From an uncultured bacterium (GTDB lineage: Bacteria; Desulfobacterota; Desulfobulbia; Desulfobulbales; Desulfobulbaceae), in the NCBI GenBank assembly GCA_903896915.1, contig CAITZN010000469.1:1-5933 (forward strand): a stretch of 5,933 nt of DNA. The letters run 5' to 3'. Below, in pieces: positions 1-5,204 of the stretch. Made by a program: the position numbers and the translations under genes. Numbering within the stretch: the first letter of the stretch is position 1; every line of letters starts with the position of its first letter. A model generated the notes under the pieces. That model was not told where the DNA came from. It searched no databases and worked only from the letters and a program-made list of their open reading frames with translations.

Positions 1-1
1 A

Positions 2-1036
2 ATTATCGATCAGACCCAACTTCCCTTTCGTTTTGTGGTGGTTCGCCTGGAGACCCTGGTAGAGGCGATGGCTGCGATCAGTCGAATGCTGGTCCGTGGT
101 GCGCCCCTCATCGGGGCTACTGCTGCCTATGGAATATGTCTGGGGCTACGGGAAGGGGCGCTGTCAGGGAGTCTTGAGGCGATGGCTGCCGGCTTAATCG
201 CCTGTCGGCCGACTGCGATCAATCTGCGCTGGGCGGTTGACCGGATGCTGCGAGTACTATTGCCCCTGCCTGAAGAATTGCGTTTGGCGGCCGCGTACCT
301 TGAAGCCGCGCAAATCTGCGAAGAGGATGTGGTAACCAACGAGGCGATCGGTCGCCACGGTGCAGGGCTGATCGAAGCCATCTGGCGAAAAAAGGGTGGG
401 AAGGGCCCTGTGCAGATCCTTACTCATTGCAATGCCGGCTGGCTCGCCACGGTGGATTGGGGCACGGCCTTGGCTCCGATCTACAAGGCGGTGGCCGGTG
501 GCATCCCGGTGCATGTCTGGGTGGATGAAACACGGCCCCGCAATCAGGGGGCCTCCCTGACCGCCTGGGAGCTGGTGGCGGCCGGTGTTGACCATCACCT
601 GATCGTTGACAATGCCGGTGGCCATCTCATGCAGCACGGCCAGGTGGATCTCTGCATTGTCGGTACCGACCGCACCACGGCTGATGGGGATGTCTGCAAC
701 AAGATCGGCACCTATCTCAAGGCCTTGGCCGCCTTTGATAACAACGTGCCCTTTTATGTGGCTCTGCCGGGTTCCACGGTGGATTGGACGGTGCATGATG
801 GCGTGGCAGAAATCCCCATTGAGGAGCGGGGAGAGGAGGAGGTGCTGCTGGTTACCGGGTCGGATATCGAAGGTGCGGTGCGGTCGGTGGCGATTGCGCC
901 TTCCGCCACCCGGGCGGTTAACCCCGCTTTTGATGTTACGCCCGCCCGGTTGGTCACCGGTCTGATTACCGAGAGGGGCGTTTGTGAGGCGAGTCGGGCG
1001 GGTTTGCGCGGACTTTATCCGGAGCAGAGCCGATGA
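2..1036 (+). CDS. mtnA: S-methyl-5-thioribose-1-phosphate isomerase family protein (MtnA), 5' partial
   Basis: Cytoplasmic aldose-ketose isomerase that converts 5-methylthioribose-1-phosphate (and probably 5-deoxyribose-1-phosphate) to the ribulose-1-phosphate form in nucleoside salvage. The frame is open from the window edge, and the first residues (IIDQTQLPF) match the conserved MtnA N-terminus (I-L-D-Q-T-x-L-P). The GTG at 35 is therefore not the true start, and roughly 20 residues lie outside. 344 residues are visible; the family is about 340-370. Visible motifs: RGAPLIG at visible residues 32-38; THCNAG with the catalytic Cys at visible residue 143 (bases 428-430); [28 protein letters not shown] with the catalytic Asp at visible residue 223 (bases 668-670); [19 protein letters not shown]. 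The usual 'QGaRLTA' reads QGASLTA, a variant I recall from proteobacterial MtnA. The stop overlaps the next start (ATGA), so the two are translationally coupled. The family call is secure. Exact substrate preference (methylthio versus 5-deoxy) cannot be read from sequence; eIF2B-like or ribose-1,5-bisphosphate isomerases are less likely. Confidence 0.93.
   Translation: MIDQTQLPFRFVVVRLETLVEAMAAISRMLVRGAPLIGATAAYGICLGLREGALSGSLEAMAAGLIACRPTAINLRWAVDRMLRVLLPLPEELRLAAAYLEAAQICEEDVVTNEAIGRHGAGLIEAIWRKKGGKGPVQILTHCNAGWLATVDWGTALAPIYKAVAGGIPVHVWVDETRPRNQGASLTAWELVAAGVDHHLIVDNAGGHLMQHGQVDLCIVGTDRTTADGDVCNKIGTYLKALAAFDNNVPFYVALPGSTVDWTVHDGVAEIPIEERGEEEVLLVTGSDIEGAVRSVAIAPSATRAVNPAFDVTPARLVTGLITERGVCEASRAGLRGLYPEQSR
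1021..1024 (+). promoter_or_regulatory. Shine-Dalgarno for the aldolase gene
   Basis: GGAG lies 8 nt before the ATG at 1033, inside the last codons of the isomerase gene. It supports the ATG at 1033, which overlaps the upstream TGA, as the true start and points to coupled translation. Confidence 0.7.
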
Positions 1037-1665
1037 TCGAGAGCGTCCTGCGGCAACACCTGCTGGCAATCGCCCTGGCCATGAATAATCAGGGCCTGAA
1101 TCAGGGGACTTCCGGCAATATCAGCGTACGCAGCGGTGAGGGATTCTTGATTACCCCCTCGGCGCTAGCCTATGAGCAATGCACGCCTGCGGATGTGGTC
1201 TGGGTGGATTGGTCCGGCCAGGCGACAGGGAACCGTAAACCCTCCTCGGAATGGCGGATGCATCGCGACATTTATCGCCATTATCCCCAGGCGAGCGCGG
1301 TGCTCCATGCCCATAGCCTGTACTGTACCACCCTGGCCTGTTTGGAGCGGTCGATTCCGGCCTTTCACTACATGGTCGCCATGGCTGGTGGCGATTCCAT
1401 TCGTTGCGCGCCCTATGCCACTTTCGGCACCCAGGCTTTGTCGGATGTTGTGATCGAGGCTTTAGATGACCGCTGTGCTGCGCTTCTCGGCCATCATGGC
1501 ATGATCTGTTTTGCCGCCGATCTTGATCGGGTGCTGGCCATGGCGGTTGAGGTTGAGACCCTGGCCCGTATCTATCTCCAGGCCCTGCAGGTGGCAGAGC
1601 CGCCAGGCTTGCCAGCTGAGGAAATGGCCGAGGTGCTCCACCGCTTCAAGGACTATAAGGCCTGA
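1033..1665 (+). CDS. Class II (zinc) aldolase, FucA-like; probable 5-(methylthio/deoxy)ribulose-1-phosphate aldolase
   Basis: Cytoplasmic, metal-dependent class II aldolase/adducin-family enzyme of 210 aa (E. coli FucA is 215). Family residues align by number with FucA: GTSGNIS at 25-31 (phosphate-binding loop, Asn29), SSEW with catalytic Glu73, zinc ligands His92 and His94 in HAH, Tyr113, the APYATFGT block at 126-133, and His155 in GHHGM. All needed residues are present, so it should be active. Coupling to mtnA implies that it cleaves 5-methylthioribulose-1-P and/or 5-deoxyribulose-1-P to DHAP plus methylthioacetaldehyde or acetaldehyde (the Ald2/DrdA role of the DHAP shunt). The family is known; the substrate is inferred from the neighbour. 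Alternatives are L-fuculose- or L-rhamnulose-1-phosphate aldolase, but no fucose genes are visible. It could also be the dehydratase MtnB of the same superfamily, but the SSEW and FucA-like APYATFGT features favour an aldolase. The start has a GGAG 8 nt upstream. Confidence 0.88.
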   Translation: MIESVLRQHLLAIALAMNNQGLNQGTSGNISVRSGEGFLITPSALAYEQCTPADVVWVDWSGQATGNRKPSSEWRMHRDIYRHYPQASAVLHAHSLYCTTLACLERSIPAFHYMVAMAGGDSIRCAPYATFGTQALSDVVIEALDDRCAALLGHHGMICFAADLDRVLAMAVEVETLARIYLQALQVAEPPGLPAEEMAEVLHRFKDYKA

Positions 1666-1684
1666 GCGGTTCTCGGGTGCCGAC

Positions 1685-3865
1685 TCAACGGAGATACAAC
1701 AGCGCCCCGATCTGGTAGATCATTACGGCCATGGAATAGGCAAACAGGGTGTTGAAGATCATGGAAAAGGCCCCCCACTTCCACGATCCCGCTTCCTTGG
1801 CAATACAGATTACGGTAATGAAGCAGGGGGCGTAGAACATGATGAAGACCAATACCGCTAGGGCCACCACCGGATTCCAGCCAGGATCCTTGGCAAGTCG
1901 TTCACTGAGCGAGGCCGTATTGTTGCGATTGACATCACCCAGCGAATAGGCGGTTCCCAACGTCGAAATGATGACCTCTTTGGCAGCAATGCCGCCGAGC
2001 AGCGCGATGTTGGTGCGCCAGTCGATCCCCGCATATTGACTGACCCTTTCACAAGCAATCCCAATCCGTCCCCCGAGGGAATTTCGTAACCCCTCCATAG
2101 CCTCTTCCGCCTTGATTTGCTGAAGGGTCTTGTTCAGTAGCTCTTTTGCTTCTGACGCAGTGACAGCAGCCTGCTGCGCTTGCTGCCGCTGTTGCTCAAA
2201 ATAGGCAGCCCGGTCATGAGTTAGTCCAGGATAGGTCATCATCGCCCAGAGCAGGATCGAAATGCCCAATATCACGGTTCCCGCCTTTTTTATATACTGC
2301 CAGGTTCGTTCCCAGGTATGGATAGCCAGGCCTTTGAGAGTGGGGAAGCGGTAAGGGGGCAGTTCCATGACAAAGGGCGTCGAAGCACCCCGGAGCACAG
2401 TCATGCGCAGGAACTTGGCGGCGCACAGGGCTACGAACCAGGCAGCCAGGGTGGCCAGAAACATGTACCTGGCCTGATGGTCCGAAAAAAAGGTGCCGAT
2501 CAACAGGGTGAGTACCGGCAACTTGGCCCCGCAGTTCATAAAGGGCACGGTCAGAAGGGTGGCCAACCGTTCTTTGGGTGAGCGCAGGGTCCTGGTGGCC
2601 ATGACGCCAGGCACGGCGCAGCCTCCGGCGATACCTCCTGAGACGATGAAGGGCATGACCGAGGAGCCGTGCAGGCCAAAGAAATGAAAAATACGGTCCA
2701 TCATGAAGGCAACTCGGGCGAGGTAGCCTGAGTCCTCGAGCACGGCGATGCCGAAAAACATGAACATGATGATCGGCACAAAACCGAGAACGCCGCCGAC
2801 GCCGGCGATTATGCCTGAACTGATCAACGACTTCAAGGGGCCGTCGGGTAGCAGGGAATCGACACCGATATTGATTAAGGCAAAGAAGGAGGATAACCAT
2901 TCAACCAGCACCTTGCTATAGCTGAAGGTGAAGGTATAGAGGGCAAAAAGCACCCCGGCCATGATCAGCGGCCCCAAAAAGCGGTGGGTGACGACCTTGT
3001 CGATTTTATCGGAGGCATAGAGCCGGTCAGCGACAAATTTTCGGGTGACGACGCCTTGGTGCAGGATCGATTTGATATAGCCGTAACGATGATCGGCGAT
3101 CACTGCTTCCGGATAGACGCCGATGGTGTTTTGCAGGTGGTCGGTCACCGTTTCGCAGCGTTCTTTGAGTTTTACCGCTGCCGCCGGATGCGAAACGGCT
3201 GCTTTTTGAACAATCTGTTCGTCGTTTTCCAGCAGCTTCACCCCAATCCATCGTTCAGGATAGAGGGCGGTCAGCTCGTTACATTCCCTGATCAATGGCA
3301 TCATGTAAGACAGCGCCTCATCAACATCCGAGCCGTAGCGGAGGAAAGCGGGCTGTTGCCGAGTTTCGGTGGCTGCGACCGCCAGGACTGCGTCCAGAAG
3401 TTGATCCACGCCCCGGCCAGTTCGGGCAACGATGGGGATTACCGGTACTCCCAGGCGCTCACTCAGCGTGAGTGCATCAATAGTCACGCCACGATTTTCG
3501 GCAACATCGATCATGTTCAGGGCAATGACCAGTGGCACACCGAGTTCGAGAAACTGACAGCCGAGATAAAGATGGCGTTCAAGGTTAGAGGCATCGACCA
3601 CATCCACCACTACATCGGGTTTTTCATTAACCAGAAAATCACGAGCCACCAATTCTTCAACAGAATAGGCGGTCAGGGAATAGGTGCCCGGCAGATCAAC
3701 AACGCGAAGTCCTTGGCCGCGGTGCAGGCAGCAGCCTTCTTTTTGTTCAACTGTAATGCCTGGATAGTTGCCCACATGCTGCCGGGCTCCGGTGAGGTGG
3801 TTGAATAAGGTGGTTTTGCCGGCATTCGGATTTCCGGAGAGGGCGATGGTGATGTTGGTATCCAT
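1685..3865 (-). CDS. feoB: Ferrous iron transport protein B (FeoB), GTP-dependent Fe(II) permease
   Basis: Inner-membrane Fe(II) importer, 726 aa. The N-terminal Ras-like G domain has G1 GNPNAGKT (11-18), G2 Thr38 in NYPGITVE, G3 DLPG (57-60), G4 NMID (117-120) and a probable G5 near 146-148. A GDI-like helical spacer (about 170-270) follows, then two Gate repeats and FeoB core. Membrane segments start near residue 297. Diagnostic membrane motifs: GGCAVPGVMATR with Cys416, NCGAKLP with Cys445, ELPPYRFP (501-508) and GIAAKEVIIST (625-635). A hydrophilic Gln/Ala/Glu-rich stretch at about 555-592 probably forms a helical hairpin or coiled coil between membrane segments. The C-terminus stops right after the last membrane helix, without a Cys-bearing tail; a separate Cys-rich protein is encoded upstream. 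The ATG start fits the family N-terminus (xxITIALSGNPNAGKTT), although no clear Shine-Dalgarno precedes it. It is the last gene of the feo cluster, 194 nt after the small Cys-rich gene and convergent with the aldolase gene. Confidence 0.97.
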   Translation of the reverse strand: MDTNITIALSGNPNAGKTTLFNHLTGARQHVGNYPGITVEQKEGCCLHRGQGLRVVDLPGTYSLTAYSVEELVARDFLVNEKPDVVVDVVDASNLERHLYLGCQFLELGVPLVIALNMIDVAENRGVTIDALTLSERLGVPVIPIVARTGRGVDQLLDAVLAVAATETRQQPAFLRYGSDVDEALSYMMPLIRECNELTALYPERWIGVKLLENDEQIVQKAAVSHPAAAVKLKERCETVTDHLQNTIGVYPEAVIADHRYGYIKSILHQGVVTRKFVADRLYASDKIDKVVTHRFLGPLIMAGVLFALYTFTFSYSKVLVEWLSSFFALINIGVDSLLPDGPLKSLISSGIIAGVGGVLGFVPIIMFMFFGIAVLEDSGYLARVAFMMDRIFHFFGLHGSSVMPFIVSGGIAGGCAVPGVMATRTLRSPKERLATLLTVPFMNCGAKLPVLTLLIGTFFSDHQARYMFLATLAAWFVALCAAKFLRMTVLRGASTPFVMELPPYRFPTLKGLAIHTWERTWQYIKKAGTVILGISILLWAMMTYPGLTHDRAAYFEQQRQQAQQAAVTASEAKELLNKTLQQIKAEEAMEGLRNSLGGRIGIACERVSQYAGIDWRTNIALLGGIAAKEVIISTLGTAYSLGDVNRNNTASLSERLAKDPGWNPVVALAVLVFIMFYAPCFITVICIAKEAGSWKWGAFSMIFNTLFAYSMAVMIYQIGALLYLR

Positions 3866-4059
3866 GGGCAGTGACGGCGATGTGTTGAATTTGGTGAAAT
3901 CGGTGCCAGCTTTGATCAGCTAGGCGCGGTTTGAGATCAGATGAGGCTGACAGTTGTCAAGAAGAGCAAGAGGTCATCGAGTGTGGGAGATTACATATTG
4001 TTCTCAGGTTATGCTGTTGGGCGAATAGGGGAGGGGGTGGTCAACAGCTTTCCTTCTAT
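3866..4059 (-). other. Intercistronic gap between the Cys-rich protein gene and feoB
   Basis: 194 nt without a supported gene. Read on the - strand, it begins with a C-rich pyrimidine tract (4040-4019; the + strand has runs of G). A TTGACA at 3960-3955 sits in a small dyad (3948-3959, TGACA-2-TGTCA). There is no good -10 at 16-18 nt from it, so a separate feoB promoter is only a weak possibility. No clear ribosome-binding site precedes feoB. No rho-independent terminator was seen, so readthrough from the upstream feo genes is the simplest reading. Confidence 0.5.
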
Positions 4060-4236
4060 TCACGGTTTGTAGCGGGGGAGAGACTTTTGAGCAGGAGAGC
4101 AGTTAGTTTCGGAACCGCACCCTGAACAACCGCAGCCGCAGGAAATATTTTTTGGGTTGCTGAATGTCTTCCACAAGCGCAATCCCGTGAATATCAAGGC
4201 GCCGGCAACAGCAAGAAAGACGATGATATTTTGCAT
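4060..4236 (-). CDS. FeoB-associated Cys-rich membrane protein (small)
   Basis: 58-aa protein, easily missed by gene callers. Residues 2-20 form one hydrophobic membrane helix (IIVFLAVAGALIFTGL). A short basic/polar linker (RLWKTFSNPKN) follows, then a Cys cluster SCGCGCSGCGSETNC with Cys33, 35, 37, 40 and 46, and a basic tail. This architecture (one N-terminal helix plus a CGCGCxxC-type cluster, encoded beside feoB) is that of the FeoB-associated Cys-rich membrane protein family. Members often sit between feoA and feoB in anaerobes or form the C-terminus of FeoB. The job is not proven; the Cys cluster suggests Fe(II) binding or hand-over, or a FeoC-like stabilising role (inference). The start has GGAG 7 nt upstream. 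The gene lies 82 nt after the second feoA and 194 nt before feoB, on the same strand. Confidence 0.9.
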   Translation of the reverse strand: MQNIIVFLAVAGALIFTGLRLWKTFSNPKNISCGCGCSGCGSETNCSPAQKSLPRYKP

Positions 4237-4248
4237 GGAGTGTCTCCA
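4236..4248 (-). promoter_or_regulatory. Ribosome-binding site of the Cys-rich gene inside a mini-hairpin
   Basis: On the - strand the Shine-Dalgarno GGAG (4247-4244) is part of TGGAG-ACA-CTCCA, a perfect 5-bp stem with a 3-nt loop whose last base is the A of the ATG. It fixes the start. The hairpin could lower initiation, but a 5-bp stem is weak and may be chance. Confidence 0.5.
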
Positions 4249-4318
4249 GTTAAGATCTGGGAGAAGTGTTTTTAGCGGTTAACCTTTGCTTGCCGTCTAT
4301 TTGGTCAGCCTCTGGGGC

Positions 4319-4642
4319 TCAGGCAGGTGCTACCAGGATGTTGGCCGCAGTGAGTGCGTCGAGGCTGATCGTGCTGTCGTTAATTTTGATCATACACTGC
4401 TGCCCGCCTCCCTTGCAGAGTAACTCAATCTCTGAGCCCGGGAGCACTCCCAGGTTAGCCATTTGGGCACAGATTCGCCGGTCGCCATTGATGGCACAGA
4501 CCCGCACTCTGCCGTTGCAGCAGGTCTCGGACAACGGGGTTCCTCCTGATGTCGATCGAGGAACACCTTTCTTGCGGCGTTGGCACTGGGCGGTGATATC
4601 GCTGAGCGAGAAACTGGGGGAATTGAGTGCATCCTTGGTCAT
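4319..4642 (-). CDS. feoA: FeoA-domain protein, second copy, Cys-rich
   Basis: 107 aa. The C-terminal about 70 residues carry a FeoA (SH3-like) domain: PLSE at 36-39, RRICAQMANLGVLPGSEIEL at about 55-74 (matching the R-R-x-x-x-M-G-L-x-P-G-T-x-I pattern) and a C-terminal IKINDSTISLDALTAANILV (84-103), equivalent to the 'V-x-G-x-L-x-L-x-x-x-E-A-x-x-I-x-V' end. It is divergent from the first FeoA and holds seven Cys (20, 41, 42, 49, 58, 76, 83), against none in the other. The first 35 residues are unlike a normal FeoA and of unknown role. The likely role is a cytoplasmic partner or regulator of FeoB. The ATG at 4642 has only a weak ribosome-binding site (AGAG, 9 nt upstream). The frame stays open upstream to 4747 with a CxxC-x6-CxxC pattern but no usable start (see separate entry). 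It probably leads the feoA2/Cys-rich/feoB transcript from the promoter near 4780-4807. Confidence 0.85.
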   Translation of the reverse strand: MTKDALNSPSFSLSDITAQCQRRKKGVPRSTSGGTPLSETCCNGRVRVCAINGDRRICAQMANLGVLPGSEIELLCKGGGQQCMIKINDSTISLDALTAANILVAPA

Positions 4643-4747
4643 GAATAATAGCTCTATCAGGAAGGTTTTGATGGTACCTGAACGCTTCGGTTGATGATCG
4701 CTACAGGAATGACAACCAGTATTGTGGGCGGCGCAACCTGAGCATTG
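4643..4747 (-). other. In-frame Cys-rich open stretch upstream of the second feoA, no start codon
   Basis: The frame of the second feoA is open for 35 codons before its ATG, back to a TAA at 4750-4748. It reads QCSGCAAHNTGCHSCSDH and so on: a clean CxxC-x6-CxxC arrangement directly after the stop. No ATG, GTG or TTG occurs in this frame. An ATG at 4746-4744 lies one base out of frame; removing one base just after it would give M-S-G-C-A-A-H-N-T-G-C-H-S-C. This could be a frameshifted original N-terminus, a sequencing or assembly indel, or chance. As the sequence stands it is untranslated leader. Confidence 0.35.
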
Positions 4748-4754
4748 TTATTTG

Positions 4755-4768
4755 TTAGGCGTTCCAAA
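4755..4768 (-). promoter_or_regulatory. DtxR/IdeR-like box, distal copy
   Basis: On the - strand TTTGGAACGCCTAA. It matches 9 of 12 defined bases of the DtxR-family half-site arrangement TTAGGT-N2-ACCTAA. It lies exactly 23 bp from the better copy, downstream of the putative -10. A repressor bound here would block early elongation. It is weaker than its partner alone; the tandem arrangement supports it. Confidence 0.45.
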
Positions 4769-4777
4769 CAATATTTT

Positions 4778-4791
4778 TTAGGTACACCAAA
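4778..4791 (-). promoter_or_regulatory. DtxR/IdeR-like iron box, promoter-overlapping copy
   Basis: On the - strand TTTGGTGTACCTAA. It fits TTAGGT-N2-ACCTAA, the DtxR/IdeR/MntR-type operator pattern, with a single mismatch (third base T for A). It lies between and over the -35/-10 region of the putative promoter for the second feoA. A DtxR-family metalloregulator loaded with Fe(II) would therefore repress. The pattern is visible; the identity of the regulator is inference, since no regulator gene is in the window. It does not resemble a Fur box (GATAATGATAATCATTATC). Confidence 0.55.
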
Positions 4792-4807
4792 CAATGGACA
4801 CTGTCAA
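4779..4807 (-). promoter_or_regulatory. Putative sigma-70 promoter for feoA2/Cys-rich protein/feoB
   Basis: A perfect -35 TTGACA (4807-4802) is followed, after 17 nt, by TACCTA (4784-4779), a poor -10 that keeps only the leading TA. An AT-rich run (AAAAAATATT) comes right after. The -35 sits inside a dyad ACTGT-2-ACAGT (4800-4811). Transcription would start near 4770, giving a leader of roughly 130 nt before the ATG at 4642. The poor -10 may mean an activator or a different true -10. Confidence 0.4.
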
Positions 4808-4916
4808 CAGTTTTGCCAAGGTGGGTCTGTTGAGTTTTATGAACTTTAGAGGAAGAGAAATCGAGATCCGTCGCAAGTAATAGTCTTGATTTTTTGGAGG
4901 AAGGTAAAAATGAGCA

Positions 4917-4947
4917 GGGATAGGGGTGGGGAGGGGAAAGGGCAGGG
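4917..4947. other. Potential G-quadruplex motif (+ strand)
   Basis: G runs at 4917-4919, 4923-4926, 4928-4931, 4933-4936, 4940-4942 and 4945-4947 with loops of 3, 1, 1, 3 and 2 nt. This meets the usual G3+N1-7 rule with spare runs. The G-rich strand is the template for the - strand feo genes, so it lies where a polymerase leaving feoA would meet it. Function is not shown. Confidence 0.55.
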
Positions 4948-4959
4948 AGGCCTGCCCTT
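4938..4959 (-). terminator. Inverted repeat after the first feoA, possible terminator
   Basis: A perfect 9-bp stem AAGGGCAGG / CCTGCCCTT with a 4-nt loop, starting 11 nt after the feoA stop. The classic U-tract is absent on the downstream side; instead the transcript runs into a C-rich, G-poor stretch of over 100 nt. A T6 run lies before the hairpin rather than after it. It could be a weak intrinsic terminator, a Rho-dependent terminator region, or an RNA 3'-end stabiliser separating glnS-feoA from the iron-regulated genes. Confidence 0.4.
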
Positions 4960-4970
4960 CGGAGAAAAAA

Positions 4971-5204
4971 TCAGGGCACTTCCACTTCGATATAATCGGC
5001 CTCGTTGTTGCGCAGGGTCAAAGTCCCCCCCATGACCCGCAGGGCGACAGGGTCGTTTAAAGGAGCTCGCTGTTTCACTGTGATATCGGTGCCGGGGACC
5101 AGCCCCATCTCGCGGATGCGGCGGCCGAGTTCGCCGCTTACCTTAACGGCGACAATGGTGCCGGTCTGGTTGATAGCCATGTTGCGTAAATTGATAAGTG
5201 CCAT
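4971..5204 (-). CDS. feoA: Ferrous iron transport protein A (FeoA)
   Basis: 77 aa, the usual size for FeoA. This small cytoplasmic SH3-like protein binds FeoB and is needed for Fe(II) uptake. Visible signature: GTIVAVKVSGELGRRIREMGLVPGTDITVKQ.. as GELGRRIREMGLVPGT (24-39), then APLNDPVALRVMGGTLTLR (47-65) and NNEADYIEVEVP at the end. This is a near-consensus FeoA with no Cys, unlike the second copy. The start at 5204 is 9 nt after the glnS stop. No strong Shine-Dalgarno is visible (only AGAT-like sequence), which fits translational coupling to glnS. A second Met at residue 9 is possible but has no better site. It is separated from the rest of the feo genes by 328 nt containing a possible terminator and a new promoter, so it may be expressed with glnS rather than with feoB. 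Confidence 0.95.
   Translation of the reverse strand: MALINLRNMAINQTGTIVAVKVSGELGRRIREMGLVPGTDITVKQRAPLNDPVALRVMGGTLTLRNNEADYIEVEVP

Larger units (their letters stand above)
4750..4795 (-). repeat. Tandem 23-bp imperfect direct repeat in the feo promoter region
   Basis: 4750-4772 and 4773-4795 are adjacent 23-bp units identical at 18 of 23 positions. The five differences are at unit positions 5 and 11-14. Both end in CCAAACAAT on the + strand, and each unit is itself a partial dyad carrying a DtxR-like box. The head-to-tail arrangement with the differences clustered at the dyad centre is typical of paired operators rather than random repeat. Confidence 0.75.
4796..4970 (-). other. Gap downstream of the first feoA: G-quadruplex/C-rich tract and no gene
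   Basis: Part of the 328-nt gap between the two feoA genes. Beyond the promoter, its - strand transcript is C- and U-rich and G-poor from about 4937 to 4830. The + strand carries six runs of three or more G (4917-4947) with loops of 1-3 nt. I see no supported gene here. Confidence 0.6.

Noticed and set aside
35..37. GTG at 35 as the start of the isomerase gene
   Set aside because: The in-frame residues before it (IIDQTQLPF) are conserved MtnA sequence, so the gene begins outside the window.
257..1069. Long - strand open frame (270 codons) opposite mtnA
   Set aside because: It is a shadow of the conserved isomerase gene, with Arg/Pro/Gly-heavy composition typical of antisense to GC-rich coding sequence, and it runs across the mtnA/aldolase junction.
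2984..3808. Long + strand open frame (274 codons) opposite feoB
   Set aside because: It is the antisense shadow of the FeoB G domain. FeoB is an unmistakable full-length family match, and the shadow has no ribosome site or recognisable domain.
4744..4746. ATG at the start of the feoA2 leader as an upstream small gene (14 codons, ending at a TAG)
   Set aside because: No ribosome site and no recognisable leader-peptide logic such as repeated regulatory codons. More interesting as a possible frameshifted start, which is reported separately.
4755..4791. Fur box in the feo promoter
   Set aside because: No GATAATGAT-type 19-bp palindrome is visible; the repeats fit the DtxR-type TTAGGT/ACCTAA pattern better.
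4910..5035. A 41-codon + strand frame with a strong GGAGG 9 nt before its ATG
   Set aside because: It is antisense to the end of feoA, reads through the G-rich tract and hairpin (Gly/Arg-rich low complexity), has no promoter I can see and resembles no known protein. The purine-rich context explains the apparent ribosome site.
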